Below are positions 6,519 through 12,442 of a stretch of 52,148 bases of DNA, piece by piece. The translations under genes were made by a program, and so were the position numbers. The first letter of the stretch is position 1; each line of letters starts with the position of its first letter. Source of the stretch: a virus; IMG/VR virus record IMGVR_UViG_3300042350_003212, positions 1-52,148 of that record; one strand, written 5' to 3'. The notes under the pieces were generated by a model. The model was not told the origin of the DNA and did no database searches. It saw only the letters and a list, made by a program, of their open reading frames with translations.

Positions 6519-6638
6519 CTACCACCGGGTCCTTGGAGCCCAGTAGTAGAAGTGGCGGCCCGTTTTGACGCCGGCGCGGATGCCGTTGGTACGTGCCACC
6601 CCAATCCCAATCTTGATTGCGCGGATGATTGCTTTCAT
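6519..6638 (-). CDS. Basic 39-residue protein, three-gene family
   Basis: Starts MKAIIRAIKIGIGVARTNGI and ends YYWAPRTRW. Aligns without gaps to the 39-residue protein at 5957-6076. ATG 6638 follows ACGACGAAGGGACACGAA; box at 6669-6685. The N-terminal half is amphipathic and could lie on a membrane. Confidence 0.65.
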   Translation of the reverse strand: MKAIIRAIKIGIGVARTNGIRAGVKTGRHFYYWAPRTRW

Positions 6639-6698
6639 TTCGTGTCCCTTCGTCGTGGTGATGAGTACATTTTACTTTCCCGAGATTACGTGCCGCCC

Positions 6699-6857
6699 TT
6701 ATCGGGCGGCCACGCGGACCTCGAGATCCTGCCGGACTTGGGGAGCCTGCGCCACCCAGAACTTGTTGCAGTTTTCACGTGAACCTGAGAACCTGATCAA
6801 CTTGAACTTGCGATCATAAACCTCGTGGGCTCGGGTTGATGGCTTGGTCGTTTTCAT
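6699..6857 (-). CDS. 52-residue protein, paralogue of 955-1104
   Basis: Starts MKTTKPSTRAHEVYDRKFKL. Shares KPSTRAHEVYD, a C-N-x-[FY]-W block and QAPQ.RQ with the protein at 955. ATG 6857 follows ACGACGAAAGGACGAAAG; box at 6888-6904 gives a predicted 24-base leader. Basic, unknown. Confidence 0.7.
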   Translation of the reverse strand: MKTTKPSTRAHEVYDRKFKLIRFSGSRENCNKFWVAQAPQVRQDLEVRVAAR

Positions 6858-6905
6858 CTTTCGTCCTTTCGTCGTAGGTATGAGATCATTATACTTTCCT
6901 GAGTT

Positions 6906-7022
6906 TTAGTTGGATTGCTCCCACAGGTGAAGATCGGCGTTCTCTGGCGCTGGACAGGGTACGTCGTAATCCATCCAATCTTGATACGTGAATCCGCATT
7001 TACAGGTTTGATCTGAATCCAT
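6906..7022 (-). CDS. 38-residue acidic Cys-containing peptide
   Basis: Starts MDSDQTCKCGFTYQDWMDYD and ends HLWEQSN. CxC and one further Cys may bind a metal. Start 7022 follows ACGACGAAAGGACTGAAT; the longer reading to 7100 passes through the box at 7057-7073 and is rejected. Confidence 0.65.
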   Translation of the reverse strand: MDSDQTCKCGFTYQDWMDYDVPCPAPENADLHLWEQSN

Positions 7023-7075
7023 ATTCAGTCCTTTCGTCGTTTGAACTTGTGAGATCATTATACTTTCCTGAGTTT

Positions 7076-7282
7076 TTACATCCCCATCTTCTCGTACCAC
7101 TCACTCAGGATCTTGACCTTTTCTTCCACCTCGTTCAAGATCATTCCGATCTCTTCGTTCGTGAATTTTCCTTCTTGAACCAGTTCACGAACTAACTCGC
7201 CGTAAACTTGATTCACGTCAAGATCTGATCCTTCCATGATCTCGCAGATCTCGCTCGCTTTATCGTCTATTCTTTCGTCCAT
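7076..7282 (-). CDS. Hypothetical protein, 68 aa, paralogue of 3373-3597
   Basis: Starts MDERIDDKASEICEIMEGSD and matches the 3373 protein along its whole length, lacking only that protein's C-terminal KRAFPM. ATG 7282 follows CGACGAAGGGAAAATA. Box at 7312-7328. Acidic, helical, unknown. Confidence 0.7.
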   Translation of the reverse strand: MDERIDDKASEICEIMEGSDLDVNQVYGELVRELVQEGKFTNEEIGMILNEVEEKVKILSEWYEKMGM

Positions 7283-7328
7283 TATTTTCCCTTCGTCGTG
7301 GTTACGAGATCATTATACGATCCCGAGT

Positions 7329-7397
7329 TTTAGTACTGGGTGGATAACTCAGACGCCGCCCAGTGCGACGAGGTTAGAGCAGTGTTATCCAACTGCG
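7329..7397 (-). ncRNA. R3: small structured RNA
   Basis: Sits between two boxes with no usable reading frame. From the box at 7404-7420 the first base would be 7397, and hairpin GCAGT-TGGATAAC-ACTGC begins one base later (7396-7379). A second hairpin, CTGGG...CCCAG (7363-7336), carries GTTATCCA, exactly complementary to the first loop over eight bases. A kissing-loop or pseudoknot fold is implied. Confidence 0.6.
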
Positions 7398-7403
7398 ATG
7401 ATC

Positions 7404-7420
7404 ATTATAAGTTCCCGAGT
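7404..7420 (-). promoter_or_regulatory. 17-nt box driving R3
   Basis: ACTCGGGAACTTATAAT facing left; predicted first base 7397. Confidence 0.6.
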
Positions 7421-7588
7421 TCAGTCAGCTAGTCGCATGGCCGCTTCCATTGCGTCTTCGTGGTCAGCGCCGCAGTCTACCGCCGCTTCATACTGGGCCT
7501 GCCGCCTAGGCGTTAGGGCCTCAAACTCAAGGCGGGCCTTTCGGACCTTCGGGTTACTTGCCTCTCCAAATGCTGTGATCGTCGTCAT
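7421..7588 (-). CDS. Hypothetical protein, 55 aa, leaderless
   Basis: Starts MTTITAFGEASNPKVRKARL; charged and helical. ATG 7588 is six bases from TAAAGT of the box at 7595-7611. Its stop abuts the box that drives R3. No family recognised. Confidence 0.65.
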   Translation of the reverse strand: MTTITAFGEASNPKVRKARLEFEALTPRRQAQYEAAVDCGADHEDAMEAAMRLAD

Positions 7589-7616
7589 GCCACTACTTTA
7601 CATTCCTGAGTTCAGC

Positions 7617-7792
7617 GACGGCGCGTGTCAGCCGGCGACCATTCCGGCCGATCACGCGTCTCGCTTGCGTGCTAGCGCGCACGACGAAGAACGCGCTAGC
7701 AACTGCCCGTCAACAGTTCTTGGGCCTATGGCAGGCCGGGCCGCTCGAAAGCGTGCCCGTCATGCCTTTGCGGCCCTATGGCAGGCCGGGAC
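7617..7792 (-). other. Non-coding 3' region with repeat and hairpin
   Basis: Between the stop at 7793 and the box at 7595-7611 there is no good reading frame. It holds a 16-base direct repeat (7725-7740 and 7775-7790, cctatggcaggccggg on the plus strand), two copies of TGCCCGTCA, and a perfect hairpin with arms TGCTAGCGCG / CGCGCTAGCA at about 7669-7700. It probably forms a long structured 3' untranslated region. Confidence 0.45.
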
Positions 7793-7924
7793 TTATTCCC
7801 AGTCGCCATCATCATCGTCATACGACGGCTCGGCGTAGTAGTCCGCATAGCGGTCTTCCTGCGCCTTGATGATGCTTGCCTCTTCGTTCCAGTGAGCATA
7901 GTCACTGATGCTTGGGTTGGTCAT
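7793..7924 (-). CDS. 43-residue very acidic protein
   Basis: Starts MTNPSISDYAHWNEEASIIK and ends with a run of Asp (SYDDDDGDWE). ATG 7924 follows CGAAGGGACCAAGCA; box at 7958-7974. The charge resembles DNA-mimic proteins, but that is speculation. It is followed by an unusually long structured 3' region. Confidence 0.65.
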   Translation of the reverse strand: MTNPSISDYAHWNEEASIIKAQEDRYADYYAEPSYDDDDGDWE

Positions 7925-7991
7925 TGCTTGGTCCCTTCGTTGTTCGTTGATGAGATCATTATAGGATCCTGAGATCCCGTCAGCCGAAGCC

Positions 7992-8225
7992 TTACGACTG
8001 GGACCCGTAGGCCCAGCCGTAAGTTGCTTTGTAGAAGTCTTCCATCCAGGCCAGTGCGCCCTTCTTGGTGTTCTTCGGGCACCCGTATTCCTGTGCCACT
8101 CTGATCAATGAGACCCCCCGTACATATTTCATGCCCGTTTTGATCTCGAGGCGTAGCCCGCCGATCAGTAGGCACATTCGGTAGTGCTCGATGCCTTCCT
8201 GCGTGTCAATTGCCATTATTGTCAT
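7992..8225 (-). CDS. Hypothetical protein, 77 aa
   Basis: Starts MTIMAIDTQEGIEHYRMCLL. The middle (GVSLIRVAQEYGCPKNTKKG) could be a small helix-turn-helix-like segment. ATG 8225 follows CGAAAGGACAAGCA; box at 8258-8274. Moderately basic. No firm assignment. Confidence 0.65.
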   Translation of the reverse strand: MTIMAIDTQEGIEHYRMCLLIGGLRLEIKTGMKYVRGVSLIRVAQEYGCPKNTKKGALAWMEDFYKATYGWAYGSQS

Positions 8226-8275
8226 TGCTTGTCCTTTCGTCGTAGGTTGATGAGATTATTTTACAATCCTGAGAA

Positions 8276-8521
8276 TTAGCAGACCCAGTTGACCGCAATT
8301 ACTGATGACTTGAAGTCATAGTCATGACTAATTTTAGCCGAGACCATGTTCCAAAAGTCTTCTGCTTGGACTTCAGGTCCATCAACAATTTCAATCTCGG
8401 GACCAAACCAACCCGCAAAAGCTGCAGCTGGCTCGAAGTCAAATCCGACAATTTTTCCGTACTTTACTCGAGCGACAAAGCTTCCAGGAATATCTACTCG
8501 TGTCATTTCATCTTGGTCCAT
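8276..8521 (-). CDS. Hypothetical protein, 81 aa
   Basis: Starts MDQDEMTRVDIPGSFVARVK; alternating strands, acidic, ends SVIAVNWVC. ATG 8521 follows CGAAAGGACAACA; box at 8549-8565. Unknown. Confidence 0.65.
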   Translation of the reverse strand: MDQDEMTRVDIPGSFVARVKYGKIVGFDFEPAAAFAGWFGPEIEIVDGPEVQAEDFWNMVSAKISHDYDFKSSVIAVNWVC

Positions 8522-8560
8522 TGTTGTCCTTTCGTCGTTGGTGAGTACATTATACGTTCC

Positions 8561-8728
8561 CTAGATCGAGATCCAGAGAACGTAGCCAGAGTCATTGGTC
8601 TTGTTGTGGTGTGCGCATGCTTCCACCATCTCACGAGCGCGCTCGAGCGTGAGGCCAGTTCGGTAGACTTCGCTACCACCCGCATCGCCGATCATGACCG
8701 TGTATGTCTGTTCCTGTGTGGCTTTCAT
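8561..8728 (-). CDS. Hypothetical protein, 55 aa
   Basis: Starts MKATQEQTYTVMIGDAGGSE, then TGLTLERAREMVEACAHHN. The strand-helix-strand layout resembles small phage proteins with a TLE.A....A pattern. Start 8728 follows CGAAGGGACATCAC; the longer reading to 8830 crosses the box at 8757-8773. Confidence 0.65.
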   Translation of the reverse strand: MKATQEQTYTVMIGDAGGSEVYRTGLTLERAREMVEACAHHNKTNDSGYVLWISI

Positions 8729-8774
8729 GTGATGTCCCTTCGTCGTTGTTGAGCTCATTGTACAGTCCTGAGTT

Positions 8775-8969
8775 TTACACTTCGGCTGGGCGAACCTCAA
8801 GAATCTGTGAGTCCAGTCCCCAAAAGCCACTACCGACTTCTGTGGTCATTACAAAGCCTGGCTGACAGCCGTGGCCGACAATTGCATGCTTTGCTGTTAT
8901 GACACCTATCTTAACTCGTGTGCTTCCAAATGGTGAGTACACGACCGTGTCCCCTACTTTATAGTCCAT
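8775..8969 (-). CDS. Small SH3/KOW-like protein, paralogue of 4311-4496
   Basis: 64 residues, starts MDYKVGDTVVYSPFGSTRVK. See the 4311 gene for shared positions; here the loop after the first strand is two residues longer. ATG 8969 follows CGAAGGGACAAAACGC; box at 9002-9018. Confidence 0.7.
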   Translation of the reverse strand: MDYKVGDTVVYSPFGSTRVKIGVITAKHAIVGHGCQPGFVMTTEVGSGFWGLDSQILEVRPAEV

Positions 8970-9016
8970 GCGTTTTGTCCCTTCGTCGTTGGTGTGAGAT
9001 CATTATATGTTCCTCA

Positions 9017-9242
9017 GTTCGCCGGGAAGCAACATAGCTGGAGGAGCTACCTCCCTACCCTTCGCCCGTCGGCGGCCTTGAACGATACAACGTGTGCGAG
9101 AAGTGGACGGATAACTAAGAGGAGGACGGATGGTCAATCCCGGGATTGATCAGAGCCTTATCGTTATGCAGAGCCTTAACTTGCAGGGACGGGTCGTTCG
9201 CAACCAGGTAGTTGCTATGTTGTTTCCCGGCGTACCGGGTAT
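9017..9242 (-). ncRNA. R2: large structured RNA, copy 2
   Basis: Second copy of R1. From the box at 9249-9265 the first base is about 9242. The ends pair: 9231-9214 with 9038-9021, 18 positions with one mismatch. Inside are GCAAC-TACCTG-GTTGC (9215-9200), two AAGGCTCTG blocks, TCAAT-CCCGGG-ATTGA (loop 9144-9139), two CCGTCC blocks and GGAGG-TAGCT-CCTCC (9054-9040). Sequences of stems differ from R1 while pairing and loops are kept, which is what selection on RNA structure produces. Confidence 0.75.
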
Positions 9243-9248
9243 GCTATC

Positions 9249-9265
9249 ATTCTACATTCCGTAGT
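9249..9265 (-). promoter_or_regulatory. 17-nt box driving R2
   Basis: ACTACGGAATGTAGAAT facing left, directly downstream of R4. Confidence 0.65.
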
Positions 9266-9340
9266 TTGATGAGCGCCCTGGAACTTTTACCCTGGGCCAG
9301 GGCCTTCCATAATCGGAAGGTGTGGGTCGTTCCAACCCGC
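9266..9340 (-). ncRNA. R4: small structured RNA
   Basis: Lies between two boxes and has no frame. Three hairpins in order: GGGT-TGGAACG-ACCC (9338-9324), CCTTCC-GATTAT-GGAAGG (9320-9303) and GCCCTGG...CCAGGGC (9303-9275). The first loop (TGGAAC) is complementary to GTTCCA at the base of the last, similar in plan to R3. The opening GGTTGGAACGACCC also resembles GGTTGCGAACGACCC inside R2. Confidence 0.55.
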
Positions 9341-9344
9341 GAGA

Positions 9345-9467
9345 CTATTTTACTTTCCTGAGATTCAGGTAGATCATTGTGAGAACCGCAAGGCTCGCTC
9401 CAATTATCATGAAGCTTACGCTATCAATGAACTCTCCTGAGATAACAATGTCTTGAGCTGCTAACAC
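9345..9467 (-). CDS. 40-residue membrane peptide
   Basis: GTG 9467 follows CGAAAGGACACAAA. The product MLAAQDIVISGEFIDSVSFM continues with a hydrophobic segment (IIGASLAVLTMIYL) and basic tail LRKVK. One membrane span is likely. The last five codons and the stop are formed by the box at 9347-9363, which drives R4. A longer reading to 9533 crosses the gene's own box (9495-9511). Confidence 0.6.
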   Translation of the reverse strand: MLAAQDIVISGEFIDSVSFMIIGASLAVLTMIYLNLRKVK

Positions 9468-9514
9468 TTTGTGTCCTTTCGTCGTGATGAGATCATTATA
9501 CATTCCTGAGTTTG

Positions 9515-9655
9515 CTACTCCCAGGTTATCCACCCTTCAGGTGTCACGTAGGTTGGAAGGCCCATCTCCTTCAGGTCTTCCCAAGTGTAGCTGCCGCCTG
9601 ACACTTTGTTGATGTGATTCACGTAGCCAATGTTGGCGAGTGCTTCGTCTGTCAT
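9515..9655 (-). CDS. Hypothetical protein, 46 aa
   Basis: Starts MTDEALANIGYVNHINKVSG and ends VTPEGWITWE. ATG 9655 follows CATCGTGGTC-side leader GAAAGGACAGCA, and the box is at 9691-9707. Acidic and compact; unknown. Confidence 0.65.
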   Translation of the reverse strand: MTDEALANIGYVNHINKVSGGSYTWEDLKEMGLPTYVTPEGWITWE

Positions 9656-9691
9656 TGCTGTCCTTTCATCGTGGTCGGTTGTACGAGACCA

Positions 9692-9883
9692 TTATAAGTT
9701 CCGGAGTTTGCGCTTCAACTCAGGAGAGACTTCATCTGTGATGAATGTCCCGATCTCGACAACAGTGTCGCTTTCGCCTGCGCGCTCGCGATCCGCAAGC
9801 CAGTCGGTGGCTGCTTGCTTGAGAGCAACCACGAGGCTGTAGTGCTCCGCATTGAACGTGACTTCAACTGTCTGTAGTTTCAT
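9692..9883 (-). CDS. Hypothetical protein, 63 aa
   Basis: Starts MKLQTVEVTFNAEHYSLVVA; strand-helix-strand character. ATG 9883 follows ACGGAAGGACACAC; box at 9911-9927. The C-terminus (LKRKLRNL) is basic and its last codons enter the next box. Confidence 0.65.
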   Translation of the reverse strand: MKLQTVEVTFNAEHYSLVVALKQAATDWLADRERAGESDTVVEIGTFITDEVSPELKRKLRNL

Positions 9884-9927
9884 GTGTGTCCTTCCGTCGT
9901 GTGTTGAATCATTTTACGTTCCCGAGA

Positions 9928-10154
9928 ACAGAGACTTAGCGAGATGGTTCAGACGCCCCTTTCGGGATTGAGCCTTAGGCAGTCCGTGTGGCCACACGCC
10001 ACCTCGCATATCTCCGTTCCTCACAGGTGGGAGGACGAGTGTCGGCCTAGTGGTCGCCATGCCACTTTGGTTAGTAAAGCCCCCTGCAGGAGGAATACCG
10101 CTCACTCATGACCCGTCCGCGCTGTGCGGCTAGGCTTGCCCTCGCCACCTGTGC
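9928..10154 (-). ncRNA. R5: probable structured RNA (possible ORF inside)
   Basis: From the box at 10161-10177 to the box at 9911-9927. It holds CACAGGTGG pairing with CCACCTGTG about 100 bases later, the 12-base palindrome GTGTGGCCACAC, and a GGCTCA...CCC-GAAA-GGG...TGAACC hairpin. A 63-codon frame from GTG 10105 to 9914 exists, but its start lacks the AAAGGAC-type site and the peptide is Pro/Gly-rich and unlike its neighbours. I favour RNA, without certainty. Confidence 0.45.
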
Positions 10155-10160
10155 GAGATC

Positions 10161-10177
10161 ATTTTACATTCCCGAGT
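10161..10177 (-). promoter_or_regulatory. 17-nt box driving R5
   Basis: ACTCGGGAATGTAAAAT facing left; predicted first base 10154. Confidence 0.6.
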
Positions 10178-10461
10178 TAGTCCCAGATCCCTGGGTGACC
10201 TTCCTCGCGGATCGGTTCAATGTCGCACTCGGCGAGCAGACTTTCGGCCGTTGCGCCTTCGCCGCCATACCACGTGCAGAACCCGTCATTGTCCCACTCG
10301 TCGAGCCTGACCGTCACGACTGGCCATCCGCCACCCGGGCCTTCAGCCTGGTCAATTCTTACCCATGCCGATGGGCAAAGCTTTCGCAGGGCCTCAAGGG
10401 AATGTGTGAGTGTTGGGTAGTCATCGCTAAATGCGACATCCACTTCGTATGTAAGTTTCAT
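10177..10461 (-). CDS. Hypothetical protein, 94 aa
   Basis: Starts MKLTYEVDVAFSDDYPTLTH; mixed alpha/beta, acidic, with WPVVTVRLDEWDNDGF near residues 46-61. ATG 10461 follows ACGGAAGGAAGAAA; box at 10488-10504. No family recognised. Confidence 0.65.
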   Translation of the reverse strand: MKLTYEVDVAFSDDYPTLTHSLEALRKLCPSAWVRIDQAEGPGGGWPVVTVRLDEWDNDGFCTWYGGEGATAESLLAECDIEPIREEGHPGIWD

Positions 10462-10504
10462 TTTCTTCCTTCCGTCGTTGTGAGATCATTTTACAATCCC
10501 GAGT

Positions 10505-10650
10505 AAAATTTGGAAGGCCGCTACTCATACTTGCGTGCTTGGCAGGGACCAGCCGGTGTCCGGCCAGTATGCTCTTGTGCTTGATGTGTGCTTTGCTTAG
10601 CAGGGATTACCCTGTACCTTCCTGGTCGGTGTTACCCGACCAATCCTTGT
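10505..10650 (-). ncRNA. R6: structured RNA
   Basis: No frame. First base about 10650 from the box at 10657-10673. Order of helices on the RNA: TGGTCGG-GTAACA-CCGACCA (10642-10623), then GGAAGG/CCTTCC (10622-10617 with 10517-10512) enclosing CAGGG-TAAT-CCCTG (10614-10601), and CATACT/AGTATG (10571-10566 with 10531-10526) enclosing a GCCGG-ACA-CCGGC hairpin. The nested plan is coherent. No known family recognised. Confidence 0.6.
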
Positions 10651-10654
10651 GAGA

Positions 10655-11023
10655 CTATTTTACAGTCCCGAGTTCTTGGACTTGCCACGGACCTTCGCCC
10701 TTCGCAATGCTGTCGCGGACCATGAATCCGTATGTCTGGACACGGTTGTCCATTGGCTTGCCAAATTCCTTTTCAGCGCCGTTGCACTTATAGCCAGGCA
10801 GCCAACCATTGACGCACGTCCCGTGCAGTGTTGCTGTTACCCAATACGCATTCTCGAGGTCAGTCTCGTCCCCGCCCAATGTCGTGCAGCGTGCCTTGTA
10901 CACGCCGGCTGGTACAAGCACTTCGTAGTACCAAGAGGCAGTCTCGCCTGCCGACTTGTGGTACTTCGTTTCTTCTTTGACAGTGAATGTAAGCACTTGA
11001 TGTCCTTTCGTTGTTTCGTTCAT
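10655..11023 (-). CDS. Hypothetical protein, 122 aa (or 113 from GTG)
   Basis: Two starts are plausible: ATG 11023, six bases from TAAGAT of the box at 11030-11046 (leaderless), or in-frame GTG 10996 after CGAAAGGACATCAA. The protein has strands around residues 10-60 and three Cys; the middle (YEVLVPAGVYKARC, then LENAYWVTATLHG) is beta-rich. The final codons GTVK-stop are formed by the box that drives R6. Confidence 0.7.
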   Translation of the reverse strand: MNETTKGHQVLTFTVKEETKYHKSAGETASWYYEVLVPAGVYKARCTTLGGDETDLENAYWVTATLHGTCVNGWLPGYKCNGAEKEFGKPMDNRVQTYGFMVRDSIAKGEGPWQVQELGTVK

Positions 11024-11046
11024 GCCACCATCTTACTTTCCTGAGT

Positions 11047-11229
11047 TTAGTCTTGGTACAGACCTTCCGCAAGAAGTTCAGCATGCTCAACGAGCGCTGA
11101 CCAGAAGTCTTCAACTCCCTCTGGATCCTTGCTGTCCTCAATTGGGATTATGAGCCTTGGCATCTCGGCGAGCCAGACGTGTACTGCCATGTCTATGCGC
11201 TCGACGCGGAATGGGGTTCCTGTGATCAC
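11047..11229 (-). CDS. Hypothetical protein, 60 aa
   Basis: GTG 11229 follows CGAAAGGACAAACA. Product starts MITGTPFRVERIDMAVHVWL and ends ELLAEGLYQD; acidic. Box at 11262-11278. Unknown. Confidence 0.65.
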   Translation of the reverse strand: MITGTPFRVERIDMAVHVWLAEMPRLIIPIEDSKDPEGVEDFWSALVEHAELLAEGLYQD

Positions 11230-11278
11230 TGTTTGTCCTTTCGTGTTGGGTTGATGCTGTTACTTTACATTCCGTAGT

Positions 11279-11449
11279 TTACGGACATGAACGATTTGCG
11301 TCACTTGCGTGCTTGCGTAGTTCAAAGCCGCAGTTGTCGCAGATGTCTGATGGGCCGTACGCGCTCGACGGCAGTCTGTCTCGCAGCCGAGTCCCTGACG
11401 CTTTCTTCTTTCCGTACCTGTACGCTAGGTATGTAGTTAGTAGTCCCAT
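11279..11449 (-). CDS. Basic 56-residue Cys-containing protein, leaderless
   Basis: Starts MGLLTTYLAYRYGKKKASGT, then CDNCGFELRKH and a final CP. CxxC with a later Cys suggests a zinc knuckle, as in short transcription-like factors. ATG 11449 is six bases from TAGACT of the box at 11456-11472. Confidence 0.65.
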   Translation of the reverse strand: MGLLTTYLAYRYGKKKASGTRLRDRLPSSAYGPSDICDNCGFELRKHASDANRSCP

Positions 11450-11458
11450 GCCATCAGT

Positions 11459-11665
11459 CTACTTTCCCGAGTCTTCTCGTGGGAAGAGTACTCGGATGAT
11501 CTCTGCCGAAGGTGCTTCTGGAATCTCGTTGACACTGAGCACGTCAATTGATGTCGGCTCAAGAGTCTGTTGGATGAAAGACCATGCCCGTTCAGCAATT
11601 TGGTCCTCCATGCCGCTGTTTTCTTCAGTGACACGGAAGACCATGCGGACTTCGTACTCGGTCAT
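11459..11665 (-). CDS. Hypothetical protein, 68 aa
   Basis: Starts MTEYEVRMVFRVTEENSGME. Its ATG overlaps the upstream gene's stop as ATGA, so it is coupled to 11662-12054. The last codons DSGK-stop are the sequence of the box at 11456-11472: TAG is part of that box's -10 hexamer. Confidence 0.65.
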   Translation of the reverse strand: MTEYEVRMVFRVTEENSGMEDQIAERAWSFIQQTLEPTSIDVLSVNEIPEAPSAEIIRVLFPREDSGK

Positions 11666-12054
11666 GCATCTACCAAGAAGCGCTTGACGCTTTCTTGGAA
11701 GAATGACATGCCACCCGTTTCCAAGTTCTTCACGTAGATCGGATACTTTGATCGGCTCGTTGCGATGCCTGCAAATGCGTAGTCAGTCCCGTTGACCGAG
11801 AACTTCTTGCCAAGCAAGCCAGCCGGCAATCCGTATGAACTGTGCAATGTCCTGTATGACTGGGCTTCAATTGTTGACTCGTTGATCCCGTTCTCGCCGA
11901 TAGTTACCGGAGTTGCGTCAACGGTGAGCGAGTACGAGATGCCGTACTTGGTCCGTGACTTGGCTCGAGCCATGCCGTGCCGCGCAAAGATTGCATCGGC
12001 CGCAGCGTAGATCTCTTCGCTGATTGCGAGTGCTGTCTTTTTGTCTACTTCCAT
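11662..12054 (-). CDS. Hypothetical protein, 130 aa
   Basis: Starts MEVDKKTALAISEEIYAAAD. An N-terminal helix with a basic patch (RHGMARAKSRTKYG) is followed by beta-rich sequence. The start at 12054 follows CGAAAGGACAATC; box at 12082-12098. Head of a two-gene unit with 11459-11665. No family recognised. Confidence 0.7.
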   Translation of the reverse strand: MEVDKKTALAISEEIYAAADAIFARHGMARAKSRTKYGISYSLTVDATPVTIGENGINESTIEAQSYRTLHSSYGLPAGLLGKKFSVNGTDYAFAGIATSRSKYPIYVKNLETGGMSFFQESVKRFLVDA

Positions 12055-12093
12055 GATTGTCCTTTCGTGTTGTGTGAGTACATCTTACATTCC

Positions 12094-12384
12094 TTAGTTC
12101 TCATAGAACACGAAGGCATCCATTGCTTGATTCCATGTCTGGTCAAACTCTTGTTCAGATGATTGCCTAAAGCCGAAGTTGTCATTGTGCTCGGAAGCAT
12201 GAACCAGGACAGCTGCTCGAGCGAGCGCTGTACCGAGCGAGACATACTTTTCTTCCCAAGCATTGGCAACATAGTCGCCCCAAAGAACTTTGAAGCCATC
12301 TGTCTCGAGCAAGATGAAGACCTCTGTATTGTCTCCGCGGCTCTGGAATAGCACCTTGTCTGTTTCTTTGATTAGTAAGCTCAT
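12094..12384 (-). CDS. Hypothetical protein, 96 aa
   Basis: Starts MSLLIKETDKVLFQSRGDNT. Beta-rich first half, helical second half. Start 12384 follows ACGGAAGGAAAGTT; the longer frame to 12426 is translation of the box at 12418-12434 and is rejected. Confidence 0.65.
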   Translation of the reverse strand: MSLLIKETDKVLFQSRGDNTEVFILLETDGFKVLWGDYVANAWEEKYVSLGTALARAAVLVHASEHNDNFGFRQSSEQEFDQTWNQAMDAFVFYEN

Positions 12385-12442
12385 AACTTTCCTTCCGTCG
12401 TTGTGGTTGATGTAGTCATTATACATTCCTTAGAAGGACGTC

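Noticed and set aside
7236-7838. Long plus-strand frame of 200 codons
   Set aside because: It lies opposite three minus-strand genes and an RNA and has no box or ribosome binding site on its strand.
9914-10105. 63-codon gene MSGIPPAGG...
   Set aside because: It has no phage-type ribosome binding site and overlaps strong RNA structure; kept only as an alternative reading of R5.
12384-12426. N-terminal extensions beginning MYND.I and similar in several left-arm genes
   Set aside because: They are translations of the promoter box (TATAATGA); the start after AAAGGAC is the credible one.
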